Assembly: GCF_035582795.1 (NCBI RefSeq)
Contig: NC_134365.1
Span: forward strand, 42,946,135-43,010,134
Direction: 5' to 3'
DNA length: 64,000 nt
DNA from: Mycteria americana
Taxonomy: Eukaryota; Chordata; Aves; Ciconiiformes; Ciconiidae
Part shown: in pieces, positions 1-12,000 of the stretch
Layout of the letters: each line of letters opens with the position of its first letter
How positions within the stretch are numbered: position 1 is the stretch's first letter
Notes under the pieces: model-generated
The model's database searches: none
What the model saw: only the letters and a program-made list of their open reading frames with translations
What the model was told of the DNA's origin: nothing
Made by a program: the position numbers and the translations under genes

Positions 1-2290
1 TTTCCTAGCCTGAACTTATTAACAAGGTAACTTACCTTCCTCAAATACAAAATGAACAAGTTTCTCTACAGCTGGTATAAATCCATGAGAAGTGAAAAGA
101 ATGAGTCACAATACTCCAATCAATGCTGCAAGTTTAATGTTTCTGCTACATACTGCCTTTCAGAATTGCTCAACGGGACTATCACAAATGAGTTTTGTTG
201 ATCACAAAACTATGTTAAGCACCAAAACAGTTCTTATTTAACCGATGCCATAAGAACTGGCACCTCAATTTGTATGATTATATCCTTCCTTTTGCCACAG
301 TCTGGAGAGCACAAGAACTGCTGCTTTAGAACTAGCAAGTGAATCTAGAGAGAAGCTTACCAAAATCTGCTGACAGAGATGAATTCATGGCTCTGGATCT
401 TGCAGGCTGCAGGTAAGCTTTGATTATCTACCAACTCCCCTTTTCAAATATTGTATCCCACTGTATGATATGAAGATATTAAATGAGAAAGCAATCGAAA
501 CAAGCCAAATTTCTTAAGAACAGTGATTTCTGAAATTCATCGGACAACTTTTAACAGTGCTTTTTCTCTTTTTAAGATGCAGCTGCCAGATGCTATTAGT
601 AAAACTGGGCTAGATCTAAGTAAGGACTTCAGATACTTCTCATGTCCAAAACTATGAACCCAAAGCCCCGTATTAATGACTGCTCAAGCTCGTAACATAC
701 CATCAGTTTGGTCTCTGCATGCCCTGAAGTTTAAGTTTAAACTTAATCCTGGGAGATATTCAGAGAAGAGACCAAGTGATACCCGAACACCTGGCAGGAC
801 CAGTGCCTCAAAGGATAAGCATATTCTGTCAGGATTTATGTCATCACAAGAACACAACCACATCTACTTTAACATATGGCTACTGGAAAGCATGATGTTA
901 ACCTTTCATTACTGTATTTTTCTATGCTATGATCTATGGGTCACTAAAAGAACACCTAAGAGCACAGCTTCAACAGTACTGTTTTATATACAGCTATAGA
1001 TAACAGCTCCTTCTCCCAAATCCATAAATATCAGGAGAGGAGAAAGATGAAGCCTGAAAGGGATTCTGAAATGAAGCAGTGTGGTATTTAAGCCTTCAAG
1101 GAATTAAAAAAAATAAGTCAGTTTAGTTTATCATTTATTTTAAAAATAAATCAGAGCACACTAGACCTTCTTCCTCTCAGCAGGGCTGAGGATTCAGAAG
1201 GGTACTTGGGATAAGCCTCATTCTGTATTACTCAACCTCCAAGCAAGAGATATGCTAAAGAAACTCTTCCACCAGCCCCATCCCTCATGTGGCTGTTGCC
1301 TCCTGCTTGCCCTGCTCTTTTCAAACCTATAACCCTTTATGGCTAAGTCAGTATATCGGCAGCAAGAAAAAAAAGTAGCTACTGAAGAAATAGATCCATG
1401 GCTAGGCCGGACATTTCTTTCCAATCCTATGAGGACCTTTCCATCCCTCAAAAAGTTATCTGGGTACTTGCTTAGAAGACCAGAACTTCTATAGTTACAT
1501 GAAGGACAAGACTGCACAGAGTACAGTAGCATCTCACTGACTGGGAAAACTCAAATCTCAAATTGAATCTCAAAAACTCAAATTGAAGACATCAATGCTG
1601 ATGTCTTCAAGCTGAGTGCATTCAAATCCACATCTCAAGCACCTCCACTGCTAGGGTAGAGGCAAGGTTAGTATGAGAAAGATCTTCTAGCCCATATGTT
1701 TCAACTGACAATGAGCATCCAATATGGACAAAGTATGAACCAGAACATGCAAACGTAAGCATACTGAACAGAACACTAGGTGAGGAGAGATTAATTCCTT
1801 GGGCTTTGTTTCCTCCTCTATAGATGCTTGACAGAGTGAGTACAAACTAGAATACAGCTAAGTGTTCTAGCACTCCCTTAGGCTGCAGGGCAGATTTTGT
1901 TCAGGACAACCTAGCTCTGTCTACACAAACTGGAAATCCAAGGCACCTTTCTTGGCTCCACATTTCATACTAATAACCAATGCCTTAGAGCCAGGCACAG
2001 GAATACCAAAGTCCTTTATCAGATCTAGCCCCACTTCTAAAAACCTGTCTTCTCCAAAATGGCAGTGTTGACCAATCACTGAAACATCTAGCTCAGATTC
2101 ACAAGTATCACACACTGAAAATGGAAAGTATGAATCAAACTTTCAAACTATTGTGTTTGTTTTTAAAATGCTATATAATTTACTTTTCAGTAACGCTCAA
2201 CTTTTGTTTCTAGTAAAAAGTGAACTGCAGCATGAAAGATATGCCTTACCAGTTTACACATGCAGATACACACATCATAATAAAACAAGA
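1..2290. other. 3' flank of NAP1L1 or distal 3' UTR
   Basis: This is A/T-rich with no credible coding frame. It contains an alternative AATAAA on the minus strand at 1134-1139 and the hairpin at 1583-1610. A plus-strand CTGCAG|GTAAGC donor-like site at 413 stands alone. Whether transcription extends here cannot be read from sequence. Confidence 0.6.
1583..1610. repeat. Perfect 12-bp inverted repeat with 4-nt loop
   Basis: The arms TTGAAGACATCA and TGATGTCTTCAA flank ATGC. It sits downstream of the proximal NAP1L1 poly(A) signal and would be a stem-loop in a long 3' UTR form. Confidence 0.9.
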
Positions 2291-2294
2291 CTAG

Positions 2295-2982
2295 CTTCTG
2301 AAAATACTAGGTTTTATTCACACCCCAGTGGTAAACAATAACCTTAATATGATGACTAGGTTTCTTTTGTAGATCACTGTCACATAAAATACAAAACCCA
2401 TAGCATAAACAAGCTGACAGTTATGAACGTTTAATGTGGTCTTGTTGGAAATTAAACAAGTTATACTAGTCTTCTCAAGTAGTCAAATTCAAAATGCATC
2501 ATCATCTCCTAGTTAGTACAAGTCACTGCCATTTCTATAACAAAGTAATGAAGGCACAGCTAGTGCAAGCAGACTTAAACCCATTCAGACTACTGGGCTG
2601 AAAAATACTTTGGTTGGTTCTTCAGGAGAGAGTTTTCTCTAAACAAATATTGGTCTCAGTTAACAGTTCTGATATCTTTACAGCTGCAGTCTAATAGCTA
2701 CATGACAAAGACTTCACAAGAACCAAACTATGTAGCAATGAATTAACATTCATGCTTTAGGGGATTTACTGCATTCTACATATTGGCAGAAAATTATACT
2801 GTTAAAATGCTAGGTAAATTGAACCTACATTTTAAACTGGTTCTTATGTGTTTGATTTCTTTTTTTTTAACAAATTGGTTACTTAATTCTACCAAGATAC
2901 AAAACATAAGGCTGTAAGTAACTAATAGTTGTGTTTAGGCTATTACAGTGCAGGTAATCCTCAAGGCCACATACACACTGCT
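2295..2982 (-). other. NAP1L1: NAP1L1 3' UTR (proximal form)
   Basis: About 690 nt of A/T-rich untranslated sequence lie between the stop codon and the first convincing poly(A) signal. A longer form reaching about 1.1 kb is possible. I saw no open frame of note. Confidence 0.6.
2313..2318 (-). terminator. Probable NAP1L1 poly(A) signal (AATAAA)
   Basis: AATAAA lies on the minus strand (TTTATT on plus), about 665 nt after the stop. A GT-rich stretch follows 35-60 nt downstream, around 2258-2278 (minus-strand GATGTGTGTATCTG), as expected for a CstF-binding element. A second AATAAA at 1134-1139 could serve a longer 3' UTR. Confidence 0.55.
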
Positions 2983-3018
2983 TCACTGCTGCTTGCATTC
3001 TGCTGGGTTTTGATCCTT
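2983..3018 (-). CDS. NAP1L1: NAP1L1 exon 15, coding part: KDQNPAECKQQ and stop
   Basis: After TTTTTTTTCAACAG, eleven codons and TGA complete the protein. C390-KQQ is the CaaX-type motif reported as prenylated in NAP1 proteins (family knowledge). The 3' UTR continues to lower coordinates from 2982. Confidence 0.96.
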   Translation of the reverse strand, partial: KDQNPAECKQQ

Positions 3019-6000
3019 CTGTTGAAAAAAAAGGAAATATCAGTTTACAGATATCAGTGTTTTAAAATTAATATTGCTAAGCATACTTTCTCAAGTTCCA
3101 GTATTCAAGTTCCAGTATTCAAGTTGTTCTTTCATCTTTTCCCTTAAACTAATTGCCTAGTATTAATAATACTGCTGCCTTTGGATGTGGCAACATCCAC
3201 AATGCATTTATTTTTGCTTTGTTAGTGCACAGCTTTATGATCCAAAACAAAAATCTGTTCAGAACTAAGTTCAGTGTCTGAAAGACACTAAAACTGGAAA
3301 AAGGAAGAAGAGGAGAGTTATGGAGAGTAACAAACAACTCGGCTCAGAAGCAGCATCCAGACCTTCTACACAGTCTGAGGCAAAAGAAACTTCCCTGTGG
3401 TCAGTAAAAAGGGCACAGCCTTACTCCAGAAGCTGCTGTAGGGCAGTGCAATGAAACACCAAAACGTGGTATGTTCTTAACACTCTGGAAACATCTTTTG
3501 CAATAAATTCCAGTTGTTCTGTTATATTGAAACAGACGACCAACAATATCTCACAGTAAAATAGGAATTTAAGGAAAAAGCTTTTTGGGGGCAGAGTTCA
3601 GTTGCAAGTTTTACTCCACTACCTTGGTCTCCATAGCTATTCTAGGACCACAGTACTTTATTAAATTCAGCTGGCTTTCAGCCTGTGATCAGCTTACAAC
3701 TATTTATTATTCTGTCAATACACTATAATACCACTATTGTCTCTAGCCCTTTGGCAGTTCTCTCTGAAACTGAGTATACAGTCTTGCCCTTCCTCAGTTC
3801 TGTTTAGCCTAAAAAAGCAATCTGAAATGGTGGAAATAAGAAGCCCATCTTACAGCTGTTTCATTTTGATTCTAAAACTTTCTTGAATAGGAAGCAATTT
3901 GAATACACTATAGCAGATGAAACATCACCAACAGGTTGTACATTTTGATTAACAGTTCCATACCCTACATCTTTCTAGGTACAATGCTCAGATTATGCAA
4001 TTCTTCCAATAGTGCTTTGATTGTAGCTCAAACCATTCCTACTGAAATATATGCTGCCTCCACATTTGAAATTGCGAGCACATTTCGCAGCAGGCATTTT
4101 TAGTTCACACAGATGTCATTTTCATGACTGCAACTTTCACCTTCCACCATCAGACGCTTTCAGGTGGCCAAACGTGCCTTTCCCTCAGCCAGGAAAAAGC
4201 TATGAATTGAGTGGCTCACAATCACTGTTACAACAAACTGAGCCTGACTAGTCATTTGCCCTTCCCATGGAATAAGCAAGCTGCCAGTTGCTCTTGGCTG
4301 TTCACATTTTAGTACTAGGCTGTAGATGCGTTCCTGAACCTTGACTTCTGCTACCTCAAGCAATAAGACTTGCTACTATCTACCCTGAAAAAGCCTCAGT
4401 TTTGTACTCTGATGGGAAAATCTGTGCCAGAGTGAGCTTGTGACAAGCTCCCAAAAACTGAACCTGGATTACTTAGTTCTCTGCAAGTCCTTACAACCAT
4501 TATAGAACATTTATCATCATTAGCAGCAACTTGCTGCAAGACAAATTTATAGAAAATGGAGCCTGACTAATTTCAGTGCTCAAAGCCAAAAGTTACTTTT
4601 ACAAAATCATTCTTGGAGAAAAGAACTTTTTTAAAGTTGCTCTACCAATATTAGTCTGTTAGAACTGGGACTGAAACAGCCTCCACCAAAACATACTCAC
4701 CATAGGAACTATTGATTAAATACTTAAACTAAAATAATCAAGATTTATCCTACATAAAATTTTAAGTGTGTGTATGCATACACAAACTTCAAACATTCTT
4801 TTTAATTCCTTACTTTTGGGTCATAATCAGGATCATTTTCTTCATCTGCTTCTTCTTCCCCCTCCTGAAAGAAAACACTTGTTTATATTTCTCTAGCTTA
4901 TCCACATTCAGCTTCTTGAGCCATTTTCAAGAAAACTAAGATTAAATTCTACTCTTAAATACGTTAATTACCACTAAGTTATGCATATTGTATTAGTTTG
5001 CCCTCCACAAAGCATGTAATCTTTTGACATCAGTTGCAACTTAATTTGTAAGATACATTAAGGTTGTCTTCATTTGGTTTGGGGTTTTTTGTTGTTTGTT
5101 TTTTTTTTTTTTTTTTTTTTAAATATTCACCCTAGATCCACAAAACAATGTGTTGTATCTTCCATAAGTAATACTTAAACTTAGCGTCCAGAGCATTCAC
5201 AAACTAAAGGAACTTATTCCAGATAAACTACAAAAGAGAAACCATTTAAATCAAGGCCTTCTGTCAACTTACCTCATCATCTGCCTCTTCACCTTCTTCA
5301 TCATACTAGGAGAGAAAATAAATGGTTTTGATAGTGTCATAAATGCAGCCATTTATGGCTCAAGTACAGCCAGATAACTCAAGTAGGTGCCAGAGACCAC
5401 ATTGTATTGTGTTCTAAGAGAACTTCCTATATCTGAACAATTTTAAAATGCTTTATGCATCAGCATGAACAATGTTCAATCTCTTAAGCTACGCTCTAGC
5501 AGAGAAAGCTGTCTACCGTAAATTCCTTAAGTTGCAACACTGGAAGAGCTTATTAGACTGTGATAACACTTCTGGCCAGTAGGGTGTCTCAAAGCCTAAG
5601 GCAATCTGTAGAGTCAGTCACTTCCCTCTTCCACCTCCCTCAGCCAAGGCTTTGGACTAAGGGCTACCATTTTACATTCTAAAAATTAATTTTAAGGCTG
5701 GACTTATCTTAGCCAAATCAAATTGTCAAACTGTCCTTGTTTGTGCAGAGGCAGGGGAGAGAAAATATTTTACCCATATAAAGGTCTGGGGTTTTGTGGT
5801 TTGCTTTTCAAGCTTAGCTCCTTTAAAACACTTAATTCAAGCTTTTGCAGAGCTTGCTTTGAATATCTTGGCATCCTTTGAATGTGCTTATCTATCATTT
5901 TCTACGAGTGCCCTCCTGAAAGGATCAGGCTTGAATCTCAAGGAACTTGGTAGCCCAGTATCACTGTAAGCACTAAAAAACAGGCTGGGCAGCTAGATAA

Positions 6001-9000
6001 ATAGACTAATTCGTTCTCTGGCAGCTCACTATAGTTCTACCAAACTATTGGGTACGCCACCCTACGAATGCCTTATACACAAAATTCAACTCAGACATCC
6101 TCTAAATGTTCAGCTTCTACCACTACTTTTGCCACAAAACTCTGAAGTCACTACTTCAAAGACGAATTATCTTCATGCTGCTCTTTACTGAACACTCTAG
6201 GAAGCTCAGCTGAAACTAATGTTGACCCATGCCATTCTAAGGATACCAACATTATAAAAGTCAGAAATTACCCAAGGTCTTTAAGCAACATTATTTCAAA
6301 GTTTTTAGCATTTTGAAAGAATATTATACTTACATCATCATCATCATCTTCAATAGCTTCTCCTGTGAAGTACAACACTGATCGGGGGACTATACGTTCA
6401 CGCAAGAAATGACCTATTTCAAAGTCTGCAGCAAGGATTGCCTCAGCATCATCATCCTGCATGAAACAACATTATTTCCCAAACCGTAAGCTGATAACTA
6501 CTTTTTTTACACAAAAACACAAGTTGCACAGTTTTTGATGTGATCAGATTTATACAAATCCCATGTGCTGACTTTTTTTGGTTCAGGACTTGCTTTATAG
6601 AATTGAAATTGTGGAGTCAAGTTTTACACTGAACAGTCTACCTGCATTATGCAGTGGGGGGCTGCTTCTTCAGTAAGCTTAATTATACAAAATTCTGGAG
6701 TTTAAGTTTTGTTCTTCCCCCACCCCCAACTTGCTTTTGTTCTAAGTAGAGAAATTGTTTAATACCTCCTATAGACTTTCAGTTCGTATGCACAATAACC
6801 CTTAAGAACTAAACACTAGCCAGGTGAGCCTATCTCATTAAATATTTTACCAGCCACTTCCAATTCCTACAGTGCATCGCCTCCATGATTCCCATTAAGC
6901 AAACCATTGTGAAGCACCTGAACACCTAAAAATGCTCTCTGATCTAATCCCAGGTTTTCACTCCTTTTGTTTACACACCAAGTGTTCTGCTGTCTCCCTT
7001 CTGAGAAGTTATCATCAATTCAAAAAGCTTGATTTTTTTTTTTTTAACATTATGAACATAGAGCTTTTGGTGTCCATGCCAACTGGAGTTCTAACAGCAT
7101 GCTTCTGGAGGCTTTAATCAGATTTCTCACTCAAGTTGCATGATATATTCAGCACTTAACTGTTTTTGGTAGCTTTCCTCCTTACAAAACCATGGCTTAT
7201 TGCTGCAGAGTCTTCTACTAGTGAGCACACAGAAGAGTGGGCTCTTGCAGTTTTCTATTCTTGTTTTATTACTTTCTCCAAGAGTTAATAGCTTGGGAAT
7301 TTTTTAACAGCATAAAATACAAACCAGATACATGCAACCATTAGAGAAGATCATCCAAACAATGCCCAAAGGAAGAGACTTACACCACCCATTAGACCAA
7401 AGGCTAATAACAAAGATCACTACATTTGTACACCTGTTAACAATTCACAAGATGACTTTCAGGAAGGATAAGCTATTAAAGTTTACTAAACTGAAATCTA
7501 CCATCCAACTCTACAAATACTCCTTCTAATAAAGAAAACTCAAATACATACTATTCATCACAAGTACTCTCAGCTAAATACAAAAGCAGTTAAAGCTGAA
7601 GCTGTTTAACAAGTTTCCAATTTCAACAAATGCTTTGTATATAAAGGCATGAATTCTTCTACTGGTGTTTCCCCTCCATCCCCTTATTTTAAGTAAGCCA
7701 ACTTACCAGGTCTCCACTTTCAGGAACTGTAGGAAAAAAAAAAAGAGAGAAGAAACAAGTGAGTGAAGTACATACTACATTTAAAGTTAATGCAGATAAA
7801 CTAATGTTCAGTTTACCTTCAGGAGGACTAAAGAAGTTGAAGAAAGAGTCATTGGAAACAGTTTTTGTCACTGTTCTAACTGTTCCACGACCCTTATGTT
7901 TCTGCTTCTTCTTAATGGTTTTCAGAGTAACATTCTTTCCTTTTTTCCAGTCTATTTGGCAACTGGAAAGAAAAAGAAAAAAACCCCAGCTTCAGCTTAA
8001 TACCATTCTCCTTGTTACAGGTACCTACTGAGGCTATCACAGCTGCAAGGGATACAGTGACTATAAAATATTAAGGTAGTATTTATTCAGTGCTATCTTT
8101 TCATTAGTTTGTACTTTTGAGAACAAAAGTAACAGGTTCATTTTAGGGTTGAAATTCTCATCCAAAAGTTTCTCCTTCCCCACTCAATCTCTGAAATACT
8201 AATTTTCATCTGCTACCGAGTTCTACCTAGTTTCCTACCAAAGAATGGTGTGACATCATTTTTAGTGCTACCTATCCATTATAAAGTAATGTCATAGTCG
8301 GTCATGCTAGTAATATGCCAAGGTCTACCATACCTATCATTGTAACCAATAAGCCCTTAAAATAATGCATCAAGCAGGTGTGCAGTTTTTGGTTGGTTTT
8401 TAGCTGTTTGCTTGTGGGTTTTGTGTTTTGGGTTTTTGGGGGTTTTTTTTAACGCTATCCTGCTAAATCATGCCCACAGGCTTGTCTGACACACACAGAA
8501 TTCTGGGGACATGTAAATGAAGTAGTCACATCAATAAGACCGTCTGCATGTGGCGGAAGTTTCCGATTAGATTACTTTAAAGACTCAAAGGAAGGAGGTG
8601 AGTTGTTTTGTGATAAGAAGAGGCTGTCTTCATTAAAACACAAAACAAGGACTACAAATAAGTCATTTTCACAAAAGCAGAGTGTCATCTTACAGCAACC
8701 TCTCCAAGGATTTATGCTTTTCAAAAACAATCCAAACTGAGGAAGACAAAACAGTTTGATCAGAGCTACTCAAGCACTTAAGACTAAATCTTACAGGACA
8801 TTTGCAGAAATACATTACATTAAGTGACTGGGAAATGAAGGGGTAAATAAAAGTCAGTACCAGTAGCTGCAGATTAATATATGGATAAAACCAATCCTGA
8901 TTATGCAGTGATAGGCTCTACATTAGTTATCACTCAGAAGAGCAGTCAGAATATTAAAGAGACATTAACACAAAAGCAACTGAACAGGCCATATTGCATA

Positions 9001-12000
9001 GAGTCCTGATGTACACATAAGGCTAATTATGTAAAACTCGTTCTCTCCTTCTGTTCACAAGAAAAGGGACCTATACAGAATAAAGAGGTTATTTAGTGTA
9101 AGGTGTAACAACTAGTTTAGAACAAAAGACACAGCGGAGAAAGGAGTGTGACAGCTCTAAAATCTTGAGGAAACTGGAATTAATAAGAGATGACTATTCT
9201 CTATTTCTCAAACAGACCAACTGAAAGACACTCAGAGGCAAACATTCAACACTTCTAAAACAAACTGGACAACTGCAATATAGAAGGTAAAACTGGAACA
9301 GACTTTCCAAAATGCTGCATGTCAGAAATACAAAAAGATAAAAAGAAGTGATCAAACAAATTTTGAAAAAAAGCTGTCAAGGCCTACGAAAAGATAACAC
9401 CATCCACCTTCCCATTTAGCTTTAGTGATTGCAGAACAGTATTTCTAAACAAATAGTGCTTAGATTTTTTATTGATATGCATATATAAATAAAAGAAAAT
9501 ATAAAATATAAATATATATTATATACACGCTTATAAATTATTTAAGTGTATATAAATTATATATTTTATAAATCATATAAAATATAAAACTATATATCTT
9601 GTATTGAAGCTACTGAAAAAAACACTAAAAACTGAAGTCGAACCCAGCTGTTTACAAGTTATTAGGTAGCAATATCTTTTCCAGCACCTTCCCAAGATGC
9701 TGTAAGTCTACAGTTGGATAATGATAAGGAACAAACTGTTACATTGCCTTAAAAGTTATTTTTTAGCACTTACCCTGTACAACCCATGATTTCTGGTCCA
9801 TCAAAGGAGAAGGGATCAGAATCATCTGGCTCTGACCTCATTCTATATGTCTTTGTCAATACTTCATTTGTGAAGTAGTCATTTGGTTCAAAATGAAATT
9901 CTAATGTGAAACTCTTAAAAAGAATTGCAGAGCAACAACTTTAGCAATTTAGCAACACATACGTTTAACTTCTAAACACCTAAAATCCAAAACCAAAAAT
10001 ACACATGCAACAGAATATATCCATCTCCTCCAAAATTGAAATGGTGCACATACGTAACTTATTCTAGAATTTGCTGCCCAAGTTGTACAATAAATCTTCA
10101 AATTTTTTTCATTTACCATGTTGATCTTGTGCTTATTAGTTAATATACTGCTTGTAGTAATGACACAAGATCTCCCAGTGTACAGCTTTCCTGGTGCCAA
10201 CATATAGAGAGAACTTCTAAATTTAAAATATTAAAACTTAGCAAGCTATCTGATTTCTGGCAAGGAAATTATATCCAATTATAAGTTATACAAAAAGTAC
10301 CTGAACGTATCAAAATTTAAAGGTGAAACTTAGCCATCAGATATTAAGGCCAAGTTATTAACGCATCAGAATTTGAAGGTTAAATTAAGTATAAATTCAT
10401 TCATAGGGTACTGCAAGACTAGTACTAGTCCTTGTACTGTTTTTCAGAAGACAAGAAGCAGCTGCATATTTCTCATGATTGCCACAAGACAATTGGCTAT
10501 CACAGACCATGCTACTAACACACAAATAAGTCTTAAGATAACAAAAGTAATCTTGTTTAATAGGTTATACTAACCATAGGCTGTCCAACTTCTGAAAATT
10601 TCACTTTTATATCTTTTAAGTGTTTCAGGATAGGTTCATCATGTTCCTGTAAAGAAAAAACAGTTTATTCAATTTTCATAACATTAAATTGTACACAGAT
10701 TTAAGACCCTGCAGAGATAAAGCGCCATATTTAGAATGAGTTTTACATATGACAAGAACCTTTTTACAGCAACTGAAACATCTTCATGAACATGACCAGC
10801 AGATGGCAACAATGGCCGTAAAGACTTTCCACTGCAGTATACAACCTAAATCCATGATTAACACCAAGTAGTTTATAGCAAGATCTAATACACATCTTGT
10901 ACACACACTCCTATAAACACAGGAAGTGTATCAGTAAGGTAAAATAAGTTCAGCAAATAGCAACACAGTAAGAAGATATTTCAGACTGCTCTGTGCTCTC
11001 AGTTGAATAAAGTACCAGAGATTACATCCAAGTACTTGTTCCATTTTTGCTCTCCAGACACATCAAGTAATGTACTGTTTTGACTCCTTTCTTAAAAAAA
11101 GGCACTTGGATTAAGTACTAACGCAACTTCAAACAAGCCTGGATGACCACCTACCTGAACCATATCACTGAGCAAGTCCACGTTCTTGAATACTGTCAAC
11201 CAAAACTCAGGAATTCCTTTAGGGTCTTCTTTTTCTTCATCCTTTTTTTCCTCTTCAAGCTTGGCTTTCTCTTTCATGTCCTCCTTGATAGAATAAAAAT
11301 GTTACTTTTTCTTAATTTTAAAAGAGTGCCCACAAGATTTATGTTGATACCAGTACAGATTAAATTTCATGTGCATGCTTTAAGCAATCATTACGAATTA
11401 TTATTATAAGCAAGCAATCATTATGCACCCAATTTTTTTTTTAAACTTTAGTTACTGTATTGAATCTTGTCTCATGCTAAAGCTTGAGATATTGATGAGA
11501 ACCAATTATGATACTCACTGAAATTTCTTCTTCAACATCTGCTTTCCATTCGCACTCTTCCTCTGTAGGTTCATAAATTGCATTGATGATTTCACTTCGC
11601 TGAAAGATTAAACCAAGAATATTTTCACATTTCCTAGTCATTGCAACCAGCAATGCCCTAACCAATACATTCCTAATTTTAAAGTTACACAATTAGTAAT
11701 ACATTAACTATTTATCAAAACTTTTTCTTCTGGCCCTAGAAGACAACTCAGCAGTTACAAGCTTTTCCACACACTAAAATAAGCACCAAAGTTCCAGAAA
11801 GGTTACCATATCATCTGACATCTGCTCAATTAACAAGATGAGGCCTGGTATATTGAAGTGAATTTGGTAACCATGGAACAGACTGAACCTTTCTCCCCCT
11901 TAATCTTAGATGATATTCACATGGACGGTAAAATGGTGTCAATGGAATTGAATGGGCACGTAAGAGACCAAAATAATTCAGAACATGTATAAGCTTTCAG

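Noticed and set aside
379..413. Plus-strand ATG with a short hydrophobic start (MNSWLWILQAA) followed by CAG|GTAAGC
   Set aside because: Eleven codons are not evidence, and no downstream exon or promoter was found.
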